A stretch of DNA of 64,000 nucleotides from Oppiella nova. Its lineage: Eukaryota > Arthropoda > Arachnida > Sarcoptiformes > Oppiidae. Shown here one piece after another: positions 17,382-26,264 of this stretch. The notes under the pieces were generated by a model, which saw only the letters and a program-made list of their open reading frames with translations, had not been told where the DNA came from and searched no databases. Made by a program: the position numbers and the translations under genes. Position 1 is the stretch's first letter, and every line of letters begins with the position of its first letter. The stretch spans positions 1 through 64,000 of the forward strand of contig CAJPVJ010000003.1 in the NCBI GenBank assembly GCA_905397405.1, given 5' to 3'.

Positions 17382-17426
17382 TTATCATTATTTAAAAATT
17401 CTCTATCGTTGTTTTAATAATGATAA
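17382..17426. promoter_or_regulatory. Inverted repeat upstream of LAL regulator 1
   Basis: TTATCATTATTTAAAA and TTTTAATAATGATAA pair with a single-base bulge around a 14-base loop, 22 bp upstream of the start. The arms resemble Fur half-sites (ATAATGATAAT), so either a Fur-type operator or a leader hairpin is possible. Confidence 0.4.
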
Positions 17427-17484
17427 TTTCTTCCGATATCTTTATTGTAGGGTATATTTTTTTTGATTTACAATGAAATTATGA

Positions 17485-18642
17485 TTATTTTTTAAGCACA
17501 CATTGTTTTAAATTAGCCTCCGTTTGCACTAGTTTTAAATCTATAGCAGGTTTTTGTACAATCAGTTGCTTTGATGCAATAAAATCTTTGGCTGAGTTTA
17601 CACAGACTGCCATTTTTAGCACATTACCTTCAAAGTATAATCTTGAAAATCCACCATTTGTGAAGTCCTGCCTAATAATGACTTGATCATAGTGATCTAT
17701 TACACCAGCTATTTGTAAACGTTTATCATATTGTTCAGACCAAAACCATGGTAAAGCACTATGCGGGATTGAATTTCCACTGAGTGTAGCTGCTGCCGTT
17801 TTGGCTTGATCAGCTGCATTTGCTAAGCACTCCATTCGAACTGATCGTTGTAAATGGTCGCTAGGAAACAAAGTACAATCACCAGCAGCGACGATATCTA
17901 CGTTGGAGGTACATGCAAATTTATCTACGACAATTCCATTTTCAACTTCTAGATCTGCAGTTAATGCTAATTCTACATTGGGTATCACACTTTCTACATG
18001 GTGCTTCCCTTGAATTTCCCGAATATCAATATTCGTTTTTATTTCAACACCATGCTCAGCATGAAGTTGAATAAAGTAATTCGACATAACTTCATCAAGA
18101 TTTCTTGACAAAATTCTTGAATTCACTTCGAGAACTGTCACTTTAATGCTTTGTTCTATTAATACTGCTGCAATTTCTAATCCGATAAATCCAGCACCAA
18201 TAATGACGACTTTTTTAACATATTTAAGATGCTCTCGTAGTTTTTGAGCATCACGAATATCTCTCAGATAATGTATGCCTTTTAACGTAGAACCGCGAAT
18301 ATTTAGTTTTCGAACTCTCCCACCCGTACACAAAGCTAATTTGTCATAATTTATTTCTTCACCAGAATCCAATACAATGCTTTTGTTATGAATTTGAATA
18401 AAGTCTACCGATGTAGATAATCGAAATTGAATCTGATATTTCTCAAAATCTGATTCAGGATGAATCAAAGCTATATTAGATTGTTTTTTTAGGAATCCCT
18501 TTGAAAGTGGTGGGCGATGATAAGGCAATATATCCTCATTGCCAATCATCAATATTTCACCTTGCCACCCATACTGTCTTAATGATGTTGCAAGATGGAT
18601 ACCTGCATGACTCATCCCAATAATGATACATTTCTGACTCAT
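17485..18642 (-). CDS. Rubredoxin/ferredoxin reductase-like flavoprotein (AlkT-like)
   Basis: A 385-aa NAD(P)H:FAD reductase of the AlkT/putidaredoxin-reductase class. IIIGMSHAG (residues 6-14) is the FAD Rossmann motif, with Met-Ser where a Gly is common; YHRPPLSKGFL is a family signature; VVIIGAGFIGLEIA near 145 binds NAD(P)H; DIVAAGDCTLFP near 265 closes the FAD site. It would pass electrons from NADH to the small rubredoxin coded at 26013, and from there to the hydroxylase. It lies 27 bp after the acyl-CoA synthetase gene in one minus-strand operon. Confidence 0.85.
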   Translation of the reverse strand: MSQKCIIIGMSHAGIHLATSLRQYGWQGEILMIGNEDILPYHRPPLSKGFLKKQSNIALIHPESDFEKYQIQFRLSTSVDFIQIHNKSIVLDSGEEINYDKLALCTGGRVRKLNIRGSTLKGIHYLRDIRDAQKLREHLKYVKKVVIIGAGFIGLEIAAVLIEQSIKVTVLEVNSRILSRNLDEVMSNYFIQLHAEHGVEIKTNIDIREIQGKHHVESVIPNVELALTADLEVENGIVVDKFACTSNVDIVAAGDCTLFPSDHLQRSVRMECLANAADQAKTAAATLSGNSIPHSALPWFWSEQYDKRLQIAGVIDHYDQVIIRQDFTNGGFSRLYFEGNVLKMAVCVNSAKDFIASKQLIVQKPAIDLKLVQTEANLKQCVLKK

Positions 18643-18669
18643 CTAGCAGCCCCCCTTCACATCGTTTAA

Positions 18670-20220
18670 TTATTTCAAATAATATTCATCACGTAATAAA
18701 CGCTTCAACAACTTTCCGTTGGGTTCGCGAGGTAAATCCTGACGAAATTCATAACTGCGTGGGCATTTGATGGAAGAAATATGGCTTCGGCAAAAACTAT
18801 CCAATTCTTTTATTAAGTCATCGCTTGCACGATGATGATTATACAATTGAACCACCGCATGCACAGATTCACCAAAATATGGATGTGGGATGCCAATCAC
18901 GGCAATATCCATGACTTCACTATGTTGAATCAAGATGTTTTCAGTTTCTTGAGGATAAATATTAACTCCAGCAGAGATAATCATATTACTTTTACGATCA
19001 GTCAAATATAAGAATTTATCTTCGTCTAGATAACCGATATCTCCCACACATGCCCAACCTTTAATGTTATAAGCGTCTAGAGTTTTTGCAGGATCTTTAT
19101 GATATGAAAATTTTGCAGAGTCAGAAAAATATACATTTCCAATTTTTCCTGTTGATAGTTCTTCACCTCCATCATCAAGAATATGGACAACTCCATAAAT
19201 TGCCCGACCCACTGTACCAGGATGATCAATCCAATCCTGAGTATTTGACATGGTCATGCCAATTTGCTCAGTACTACCATAATACTCATAGATAATTGGT
19301 CCCCACCATTCAATCATTTTCTGCTTGGTTGGAATGGAACATGGTGCAGCTGCATGGATAACAACTTTCAAACTTGAATAGTCATACTGATTAAGAATAC
19401 TGAGTGGCAAATCCAGAATGCGATGAAACATTGTTGGTACCCACTGACTATGGGTAATTTTATATTTTTCTATCGTTTCTAATGCTTTTTCAGCTTCAAA
19501 TTTTTCCATTAGCACCACTGTACCACCCAGAGTTAATATCGCTCTGCACCATTTAACTGGTGCTGCATGATAATATGGCGCTGGTGACAAATAGATCGTC
19601 TGGTCCGTTACGGCAAAAGCTTTTTCAACCTGATTTGCAATAATTTCTGTTGTACCTACAGGCAATCTAGTCAATTCAGGTTTAATACCCTTCGGCTGAC
19701 CAGTCGTTCCTGCCGAATATAACATTTCATTCCCTTCAAGTAGTGTTCGATTTACTTGTATAGATGCCATTTTTAAAAGAGAATCAAGTTTAATAATGCC
19801 AGAAACATTTGAATCATCTAAAACGAATATGATTGGTTTTTTTTCTAATTGTTGAATCGCATCTACCAATTCTTGGGTACAATATTGAGCACTCAAAATA
19901 ATGATTTTTGCATCACAGTCTTCGACAATATAAAGCACTTCAGGGAGTTTTAAGCGAGTATTAATAAAGGTGTAATACAAACCTGCATAGTGAGCACCAC
20001 ATTGTAAAGCGGGACACTCAATTCGATTTTCTGTCAAAAAAGCAACATGATCACCATATAGCAAGCCGAATGAATCATAAATATTCACAAATTTTAATGC
20101 ATATTCATGTAAATCCTTATAACTTAAAGATTGTTGAGTTTCAGCTATAATGATCGCTGCTTTATTGGGGGTTTTTGTAGCATATATTCCTGCATAGCGG
20201 ATTGTATTCTCAACATTCAT
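18670..20220 (-). CDS. Acyl-CoA synthetase (AMP-forming)
   Basis: A 516-aa ANL-superfamily ligase. The ATP-binding loop is YSAGTTGQPKGIKPE (about residues 168-182), the A5 motif is YEYYGSTEQIG, the hinge region reads GDIGYLDEDKFLYLTDRKSNMIISAGVNIYP in two parts, and the C-terminal Lys is in PREPNGKLLKR. It would activate the carboxylic acid made by the upstream dehydrogenases, corresponding to AlkK in the alk system. The operon order is aldehyde dehydrogenase, alcohol dehydrogenase, this gene, reductase, with gaps of 27 bp between each pair. Chain-length or terpenoid specificity cannot be read. Confidence 0.87.
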   Translation of the reverse strand: MNVENTIRYAGIYATKTPNKAAIIIAETQQSLSYKDLHEYALKFVNIYDSFGLLYGDHVAFLTENRIECPALQCGAHYAGLYYTFINTRLKLPEVLYIVEDCDAKIIILSAQYCTQELVDAIQQLEKKPIIFVLDDSNVSGIIKLDSLLKMASIQVNRTLLEGNEMLYSAGTTGQPKGIKPELTRLPVGTTEIIANQVEKAFAVTDQTIYLSPAPYYHAAPVKWCRAILTLGGTVVLMEKFEAEKALETIEKYKITHSQWVPTMFHRILDLPLSILNQYDYSSLKVVIHAAAPCSIPTKQKMIEWWGPIIYEYYGSTEQIGMTMSNTQDWIDHPGTVGRAIYGVVHILDDGGEELSTGKIGNVYFSDSAKFSYHKDPAKTLDAYNIKGWACVGDIGYLDEDKFLYLTDRKSNMIISAGVNIYPQETENILIQHSEVMDIAVIGIPHPYFGESVHAVVQLYNHHRASDDLIKELDSFCRSHISSIKCPRSYEFRQDLPREPNGKLLKRLLRDEYYLK

Positions 20221-20247
20221 ACTTTTATCCTTTTATTAATATCTAAC

Positions 20248-21354
20248 TTACTGACTGATTAATAAGACAGGCTTGATACAATCCCCAAGATGATTAGCAG
20301 CAATGGCCTCGTTGATTTGCTCGAATGGGTAAGTTCTGATCAATTTATCAATGGGTAATTGCCCTTTTTCGTAATAGCGAATTAATTCAGGAATAGACCG
20401 ATCTGGATCGCTATCACCTTCAATAATTCCCTTAAAGCAGATCCCAGCCGGTACCATTTGCATAACAGTGCCAGGTAATTTTTGTTCAATCTTTTGCGGT
20501 ACACCTACAAATCCATAAATGGCTTTGGGCGCCAGAACATTAAAGACATGCTCCATAACGATGTTTACTCCTGAGGTATCTAATGCATAATTAACCCCAT
20601 CTGGTAGTATCTTATGGACTTCACTTTCAATGTCTTGCTCGTGCGGATTAATCACTGCTGTTGCACCTAACTCAAGCGCTAAGCGACGTCTAGCTTCATA
20701 AGGTTCAATCAAAATAATATGTTTACATTTCTGAATTACAGCAGCCATTACTGCGGCTAAACCAACCGTACCCCCACCAATAATCAATACTGACGAGTCA
20801 AGTTCACATGCTAAAGAACGGGTAATTGCACCAAAACCAGTTTGTATACCACAACCTAATGGTCCAATTAACTCTAATGGGATATTTTTAGGTACTGAAA
20901 CCACATTACGTTGGTGAGCTACGGCATGACTTGCAAAGGACGATTGTCCAAAAAAACTGCAACCGATAGGATTTTGTTTGGAATCATGCAAGATTGGGCC
21001 ATCTTTTCGGATGCCTGCAAAATTTAAAGACGTAAAGAAATAACAATATGCTGGCTGATTTTTCTTACAACTATTACATTCACCGCATGAGGAAAAACTC
21101 ATTGTGACATGATCACCAACTTTAACTTTAGATACTTTTTTACCAATTTTCTCTACAACTCCTGCCCCTTCATGACCAAGTACTGCTGGCGAAATAATAG
21201 GAAAAACACCTGCATGCGCAACAAGATCTGTATGACAAATTCCAGCAGTAACAATTTTAACCAATACTTCTTCATCATTTGGTCCAGTAAGATCCAGTTG
21301 TTGAATACTAAAAGGCTGACTTGGACCGTATGAAACAGCAGCAATAATTTTCAT
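20248..21354 (-). CDS. Zn-dependent (aryl/allyl) alcohol dehydrogenase
   Basis: A 368-aa medium-chain dehydrogenase. Catalytic zinc ligands are C40, H61-E62 and the Cys in GPLGCGIQTG; structural zinc ligands are C90, C93, C96 and C104. The cofactor motif is GGGTVGLAAV at about 193-202, and the residue after IILIE points to NAD. The benzyl-alcohol dehydrogenase branch (AreB, XylB, geraniol dehydrogenase GeoA) fits best, rather than the GMC-type AlkJ of the alkane system. That suggests an alcohol with an aromatic or allylic neighbour, as an inference. Its product would go to the aldehyde dehydrogenase coded just upstream. Confidence 0.86.
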   Translation of the reverse strand: MKIIAAVSYGPSQPFSIQQLDLTGPNDEEVLVKIVTAGICHTDLVAHAGVFPIISPAVLGHEGAGVVEKIGKKVSKVKVGDHVTMSFSSCGECNSCKKNQPAYCYFFTSLNFAGIRKDGPILHDSKQNPIGCSFFGQSSFASHAVAHQRNVVSVPKNIPLELIGPLGCGIQTGFGAITRSLACELDSSVLIIGGGTVGLAAVMAAVIQKCKHIILIEPYEARRRLALELGATAVINPHEQDIESEVHKILPDGVNYALDTSGVNIVMEHVFNVLAPKAIYGFVGVPQKIEQKLPGTVMQMVPAGICFKGIIEGDSDPDRSIPELIRYYEKGQLPIDKLIRTYPFEQINEAIAANHLGDCIKPVLLISQ

Positions 21355-21381
21355 TATTAAATTCCTTTTCTATGATCTTTT

Positions 21382-22824
21382 TCATATAACCTTAAACAGG
21401 AAATCTAGAACCCATCGTGTTTTTTTGGTATATGGCGGGTAGAATATGTGAGTCAAAAGCATGTTCGTTTTTAAAATTGCACGTTCATGTGAAAAAGCTT
21501 TAATCCCCCACTCAGCATGGTAATTACCAATTCCAGAATTATTTACGCCTCCAAAAGGCAAATTATTTTGAAGAAAATGCACCATAGTATGGTTAATGCA
21601 GGTTCCTCCAGCACTCGTATTCTGAATCACATGCTCAATACGCACTTTATCTTTACTCCAGACGTACAATGCTAATGGCTTTGGAGCAGCATTAATTTGA
21701 TCTAATACTTCTTGAATATTTTTAAACGCAATAATGGGTAATATTGGTCCAAAAATTTCTTCTTGCATGATTGCAGCATCAGCTGGAATATTTGTAAGTA
21801 ATGTAGGGGAAATAAAACATTTTTCTAGTATAACAATCCCACCATAGAGCACTTCTGCACCTTTTTCTTTTGCATCATCGAGCAAATGTGCAATACGGGC
21901 TGTGTGACGTTCATTTACAATACGTGCCAACTGGGCATTTTTTACATTTTCACCTTCACCATATATATTTGAAATATGTTGATTGAACTTGGAAATAAAT
22001 TTATCTTTAATATTTTCAGCAATATATAAATGATCTGGTGCTACACAGGTTTGACCACAATTCAAAAATTTACCCCAAGCAAGCGTTTTCACTGCCATAT
22101 CCAAATCAGCAGTTTCATCGATAATGATGGGCGACTTACCGCCAAGCTCCAAAGTTACACTGGTTAAATTTTTAGCCGCTGCGGTCATCACCACTTTTCC
22201 AATAGCAGGTGATCCAGTAAAGAAAATATGATCGAAAGGTAAAGTTAATAAACTTGTAGCAACAGAAGCATCACCTTCAAAAATAGCAACTTCGTTTTCC
22301 TCAAATGTTTCACGAATTATTTTCACCATAATTTTAGATAAATTTGGTGTCAATTCAGACGTTTTAATAATGATAGTATTTCCAGATGCAATTGCTGGAA
22401 TAAGCGGCCCTAAGGTCAATGTCAATGGATAGTTCCAAGGAGAAATAATGAGACAGCGACCTCTAGGCTCGTAACGTACTTGTGATGATGTGCCCAACAT
22501 CATCATCGTTGTTTTAATTTTTTTGGGTTTTAGCCACGTTTTTAAATGTTTACAAGTATGCTCAAGCTCCATTAGGACTGATAAAATTTCAGTAATCTCT
22601 AACTCCATGGCTGGTTTATTAAAATCAGCAGCACCAGCAGCAATAATGTGGGCTTTATTATTTTCTATGCTTTTACGCAATTTTTTTAATTTAGCAATTC
22701 TTTGACCAACAGTTGAATTACGTAATCTTAAAGCAGTTGGCTGTTGTATCTTAAAGACACGTAATAATTCATCATTTGAAACATTTTTTTCAGACTCTGA
22801 AAAGTGCAAAGTTTCAGCATTCAT
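21382..22824 (-). CDS. Aldehyde dehydrogenase (coniferyl-aldehyde/ALDH3-like)
   Basis: A 480-aa aldehyde dehydrogenase of the class-3/CalB branch. SPWNYPLTLTLGPLIPAIA begins the cofactor site, VTLELGGKSP holds the general-base Glu (E226), and the nucleophile is C260 in CGQTCVAPDH. The hydrophobic C-terminal end (THIFYPPYTKKTRWVLDFLF) is typical of ALDH3 enzymes, which tend to accept long or bulky hydrophobic aldehydes. It is the first gene of the four-gene minus-strand operon ending at 17485. Copy B of the shared motif lies 102 bp upstream. Confidence 0.88.
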   Translation of the reverse strand: MNAETLHFSESEKNVSNDELLRVFKIQQPTALRLRNSTVGQRIAKLKKLRKSIENNKAHIIAAGAADFNKPAMELEITEILSVLMELEHTCKHLKTWLKPKKIKTTMMMLGTSSQVRYEPRGRCLIISPWNYPLTLTLGPLIPAIASGNTIIIKTSELTPNLSKIMVKIIRETFEENEVAIFEGDASVATSLLTLPFDHIFFTGSPAIGKVVMTAAAKNLTSVTLELGGKSPIIIDETADLDMAVKTLAWGKFLNCGQTCVAPDHLYIAENIKDKFISKFNQHISNIYGEGENVKNAQLARIVNERHTARIAHLLDDAKEKGAEVLYGGIVILEKCFISPTLLTNIPADAAIMQEEIFGPILPIIAFKNIQEVLDQINAAPKPLALYVWSKDKVRIEHVIQNTSAGGTCINHTMVHFLQNNLPFGGVNNSGIGNYHAEWGIKAFSHERAILKTNMLLTHIFYPPYTKKTRWVLDFLFKVI

Positions 22825-22925
22825 TCTTGTATTCCTTTCAAATAAATTCGCCCGACATAAAACCTTAATGAAAGTGCTAATATTCCTTACTTTTTACTAT
22901 GGATGATTAAAAAAGAATGTACATC

Positions 22926-22944
22926 GTCAAAAAGGACTAATCTA
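22926..22944. promoter_or_regulatory. Shared island motif, copy B
   Basis: GTCAAAAAGGACTAATCTA, 17 of 19 bases as in copy A, and followed by the same AAAATTTTTTAAT stretch. It lies in the divergent promoter region between the aldehyde dehydrogenase (102 bp) and the thiolase-like gene (161 bp). Confidence 0.6.
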
Positions 22945-23105
22945 AAATCAAAATTTTTTAATTAATCATAAGTAATTGTTTTTTGATATTTAATTCGATG
23001 TGAGATCATCTTAATCCTTATAATTAGTCCATATGGTCGATGTATTTAAAAAAAATATTTATACAATTTTTCTATCTAGATCACTTTGGCAAGCAAGGAA
23101 TTCAG

Positions 23106-24281
23106 ATGGGACAAGCCTATATTATTGCTGCGACGCGTACAGTTAACGGCTTAAGTCATGGAATAATTTCGTCATTTAATCCAAGTGAATTATTATCTTT
23201 TGTTTTTAATTCATTGAATCTAAAAACTAAATGTGATCCTGAATTTATTGAACGTGTTTTAATCGGTTTCGTAAATCATCCAAATGCAAATATCAAAAAA
23301 ATGACAAATGACGCTTTAGCACACTCGATACTATCCCCACAACAACTGGTAAATAGGCTTGAATATCAACATAATACTGCACAGCAAACCTTACACTATG
23401 CTGCGCAAATTGTAATGTCTGAAACACACGATATTGTTATTGCTTCAGGAGTCGAAAATCATCTCAGCCGTGATCAGCAAATGTGGATGCCCAATGATGC
23501 AAACAAATCTAGATTTTTTTTAAAGGATACTGCTTTAAATCAAAACGCTCATATGCTTTCAGTGAAGCAATTAAGCTATGCTATGGAATTATTGAAAAAA
23601 TATCGATTAAATCGAGATTTGCTTGATTATTATAGTTTTAATATCCACTTTAAGGCACTCAGTGCCTGGCAAGCAAATAAATTCGAAGCTGAAATCATTC
23701 CAATGCTACACAACTTTGAAAATTCCTCTGCATCCCCTATGCGTATCCAGGATGAATCTATAATTGAATATATTTCTTGGTCAATTTTTACTAAATCTCC
23801 GACTATTTTACCTGATCTCCCGATGACATCTAAACATATCAGTTCCAATACATATGGTGCATCTGGATTAATCATTGGTAATGATCGAGGTTTAAAATTA
23901 TTGAAAACGCCACCAATCGCACGAATTTTGTATATGAATAGCTTGCAGTCCAACCACAAGGACATTGATGCAAATATATTTTTTGCCACACAAAATGCAC
24001 TAGAAAAAACAGGATTGACCATTAATCAAATTGATCTCTATGAAATGAATGAGGTTTTTACACCCCTACCTCTCGCTTGGTTGAGTGTTCTAGGGGCTGA
24101 CCCAGACAGATTAAATATTCATGGTGGAACATTAGCCCTTGGAGAGTCATGTGGATCTATAAGTACCCGTATGATGACGACGCTATGCCATGCATTAATA
24201 ACCACTCAGGCGAGATATGGTATGCAAATTCAATATGATAAAAAAGATTGTATCCAGATTACGATTATCGAAAAAGTTTAA
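23106..24281 (+). CDS. Thiolase-fold protein lacking thiolase catalytic residues
   Basis: A 391-aa protein with overall thiolase layout: AYIIAATRTVNG at the start, an ASGVEN segment, NEVFTPLPLAWL (family NEAF motif) and HGGTLALGESCGS (family GGAIALGHPxGAS). The nucleophilic Cys is missing (the aligned stretch reads HNTAQQTLHYAA), the essential His of GHP is Glu, and the C-terminal CxGGG loop is absent. Ordinary thiolysis is therefore unlikely. The frame is intact, without breaks, so it has been kept for some use. The frame opens at 23040, but the ATG at 23106 has AAGGA upstream and begins the fold. It diverges from the aldehyde dehydrogenase operon. Confidence 0.75.
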   Translation: MGQAYIIAATRTVNGLSHGIISSFNPSELLSFVFNSLNLKTKCDPEFIERVLIGFVNHPNANIKKMTNDALAHSILSPQQLVNRLEYQHNTAQQTLHYAAQIVMSETHDIVIASGVENHLSRDQQMWMPNDANKSRFFLKDTALNQNAHMLSVKQLSYAMELLKKYRLNRDLLDYYSFNIHFKALSAWQANKFEAEIIPMLHNFENSSASPMRIQDESIIEYISWSIFTKSPTILPDLPMTSKHISSNTYGASGLIIGNDRGLKLLKTPPIARILYMNSLQSNHKDIDANIFFATQNALEKTGLTINQIDLYEMNEVFTPLPLAWLSVLGADPDRLNIHGGTLALGESCGSISTRMMTTLCHALITTQARYGMQIQYDKKDCIQITIIEKV

Positions 24282-24286
24282 TTCTA

Positions 24287-24311
24287 GGTATTGAACTAAA
24301 TATGCAATACC
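24287..24311. terminator. Weak hairpin between convergent genes
   Basis: GGTATTG pairs with CAATACC around an 11-base loop, 5 bp after the thiolase-like gene. No T-run follows, so termination is uncertain. Confidence 0.3.
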
Positions 24312-24346
24312 GAGAATCAGTGCAAAAGAATTTTTATTTACAGGCT

Positions 24347-24784
24347 CTAATTAACCCTTAACCAAATTTGGCTTCTACCCAGTGCTGAAATTCCTAAATA
24401 ACCTCGAAGCTTCAGTTTTTTTCCGTTTTCAACCAACTCACCTTCTAGACTATAAGTACGACCAGAATCTGGGTCTAAAATTTTTCCATCTTTAAATTTT
24501 CCATTTTCTACTAATTTTAAATTATTAATTACGGTCGTACCCTGTAGGCGTTTTCCCCTTAACCTACCGTTACAAGTTTTACAGGTCAATTTATTTTCTA
24601 CATCAAATACATCTATGATACTGCCATTATAGGTATTATCTTTTACTTTTTTAATTTCTATAAGAAATTTGGGCTTGCCAGTTTTATCATCAATGGTCTT
24701 CCATTTTGTGCCTTGAATCGAATCATTTGCCCAGGAAGTTGAAGCTAGAAAAGCACTTGCTGCTAAAATTAAAATTTTATTCAT
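24347..24784 (-). CDS. Secreted DUF2147 protein
   Basis: A 145-aa protein with a signal peptide (LILAASAFLASTSWA) and a DUF2147 domain: an IQGTKWKTIDDKTGKPK strand, a central DPDSGRTYSLEG, and the family end GYLGISALGRSQIWLRV. It should be periplasmic and lipocalin-like. A CKTC pair is present. The family has no firm function; here it is flanked by hydrocarbon-oxidation genes and has copy C of the shared motif 140 bp upstream, so a role in handling a hydrophobic substrate is possible but unproven. Confidence 0.78.
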   Translation of the reverse strand: MNKILILAASAFLASTSWANDSIQGTKWKTIDDKTGKPKFLIEIKKVKDNTYNGSIIDVFDVENKLTCKTCNGRLRGKRLQGTTVINNLKLVENGKFKDGKILDPDSGRTYSLEGELVENGKKLKLRGYLGISALGRSQIWLRVN

Positions 24785-24923
24785 AAAAGTATCCTTTTAT
24801 TTATGGCCTTATTTTCAAGCCAGAAGCTAAACTCATATGAGTTTCAGAAAATTTATTATTTTTTAATACCTGAATTAAAAAACAACCAAAAATAAGCTAT
24901 CAAAAGGTGGCTCTCATTTATTC

Positions 24924-24942
24924 ATCACAAAGAACTAATTTA
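24924..24942. promoter_or_regulatory. Shared island motif, copy C
   Basis: ATCACAAAGAACTAATTTA, matching copy A at 17 of 19 bases. It is 140 bp upstream of the DUF2147 gene and 164 bp upstream of the hydroxylase gene, a distance to the plus-strand gene almost equal to that of copy B (162 bp). Nothing else was identified in the 24785-25105 gap. Confidence 0.55.
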
Positions 24943-25105
24943 GAGTTTGATCAGGCATATATTTTAGCCATCAGCCAAGTAGAAATAACGAATCGAAAAA
25001 CGTAAAGGCAAAAACCAACCTTTTTCTCAGGTTTATTTTTTCTATTTTTTTGTCATCTTGATAAAGATAGCAAATTACATCAGGGTGAAAACCAAGGAAA
25101 TGACA

Positions 25106-26011
25106 ATGAGAACGATCAATAAATCTACTCCATCCGATCACGCATTACGCGAGTTAACTAAAGCCCCTTTGATTGCTTTACCAACTTTATTCTTGTTTAT
25201 CATCTGTCTAAGCATTCTGGCAATTGTCGATTACTGTGTAATCCTTGGGATGGTTCCACTATGGATTGGCATGATCATTAATGGATTTACAATCTATTTT
25301 TTATTTAGCCCAATACATGATGCATCTCATGGTGCATTTTCGCGAATAAAATGGATCAATGAAATTCCAGGCCAGATAGGCATGATTTTCTTTGGTCCTA
25401 TCGCGCCATTCAATCTAGCACGTTTTATCCATATGCAGCACCATCGCTGTACCAATGAAAAAGAAAATGATCCAGATTATTTTGGACATAAGATGGATAT
25501 TTTCTTTCCATTACGTTGGAGCAATTTTGACTACTTTTATTCCAAGTATTTCTTTTTGCGCGCTAGTCAGGCAATGCGTAAACGTTTATTACCTCACTTA
25601 GTGGTTCATTTCGCTTCAATAATTGGCGTTTTAGCAGCTCTAATTTATTTTGGATATGGTCTTGAAGCGCTTATGTTATGGATTTTACCAACAAGGATTA
25701 GTTCATTCTTATTTGTGACTGCATTTGTATTCTTGCCACATGAGCCATTTCAAAGCACAGCGAAAGAAAATGAGTATCGAGCAACGAATGTACGCCCTGG
25801 TGCTGAATGGTTACTTACTCCATTACTTACCTACCAAAATTATCATTTAATGCATCATCTTTATCCTACTGCACCCTTCTACCGTATGCTGAAACTGTGG
25901 AAATTAAAACATGAGCATCATGTCGCCAATGATGCTTTGATTATAAAAACTTTTGGTCTTGCACCAATAAAAAGCGATCAGACAAAAATGAAAAATGATG
26001 TGAGTAGATAA
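25106..26011 (+). CDS. Membrane di-iron hydroxylase/desaturase (CrtR-like)
   Basis: A 301-aa integral membrane protein of the fatty-acid desaturase superfamily. The three histidine boxes are HDASH (71-75), HMQHH (109-113) and HLMHHLYP (247-254), with an extra H212 in FLPHEPF. The box spacing and NYHLMHHLYPTAPFYR resemble CrtR-type beta-carotene hydroxylases rather than AlkB or XylM. Hydrophobic helices lie at about 21-70 and 165-210. The rubredoxin gene follows after one base, which makes rubredoxin the likely electron donor. Reaction inferred: O2-dependent hydroxylation or desaturation of a hydrophobic substrate. The start at 25106 has AAGGA at 25094 with 7 bases spacing; the earlier ATG at 25100 is too close. 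Confidence 0.85.
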   Translation: MRTINKSTPSDHALRELTKAPLIALPTLFLFIICLSILAIVDYCVILGMVPLWIGMIINGFTIYFLFSPIHDASHGAFSRIKWINEIPGQIGMIFFGPIAPFNLARFIHMQHHRCTNEKENDPDYFGHKMDIFFPLRWSNFDYFYSKYFFLRASQAMRKRLLPHLVVHFASIIGVLAALIYFGYGLEALMLWILPTRISSFLFVTAFVFLPHEPFQSTAKENEYRATNVRPGAEWLLTPLLTYQNYHLMHHLYPTAPFYRMLKLWKLKHEHHVANDALIIKTFGLAPIKSDQTKMKNDVSR

Positions 26012-26012
26012 G

Positions 26013-26174
26013 ATGAAAAAATGGCAATGTCGATATTGTTCGTTTATTTATGATGAAAAAGTTGGAATTCCTGAAGATGGAATAGCACCGGGAACATCTC
26101 TGGATCAATTTTCAGATGATTGGATGTGTCCAGATTGTGGCGCAACTAAAGAAGATTTTGAGGAAATATTTTAA
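26013..26174 (+). CDS. Rubredoxin
   Basis: A 53-aa rubredoxin found by translating the space after the hydroxylase. It starts MKKWQCRYC and has the two iron-binding pairs C6/C9 and C39/C42 (DWMCPDCGATKEDF), plus the conserved DGIAPGT loop. Length and spacing are normal for AlkG2/RubA-type rubredoxins, which reduce membrane hydroxylases. The stop codon of the hydroxylase and this ATG are separated by one base, so the two are translationally coupled. Its reductase is probably the flavoprotein at 17485-18642. Confidence 0.95.
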   Translation: MKKWQCRYCSFIYDEKVGIPEDGIAPGTSLDQFSDDWMCPDCGATKEDFEEIF

Positions 26175-26184
26175 AACTTATTTC

Positions 26185-26220
26185 GAGGCAATCAATCTGT
26201 AATGACGTGATCTTTGCCTC
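26185..26220 (+). terminator. Hairpin after the rubredoxin gene
   Basis: GAGGCAA pairs with TTGCCTC around a 22-base loop, 10 bp after the rubredoxin stop and 44 bp before the LAL regulator 2 start. A clear T-run is lacking; it may attenuate read-through. Confidence 0.4.
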
Positions 26221-26264
26221 ACTTTAAAGTTTTCTAAAGATTTATTTTTTCAAGGAGTGAGAAA

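Noticed and set aside
25106-26011. AlkB-type alkane monooxygenase
   Set aside because: AlkB has HELxHK and NYxEHYG-type boxes; this protein has HDASH, HMQHH and HLMHH, of the CrtR/desaturase type.
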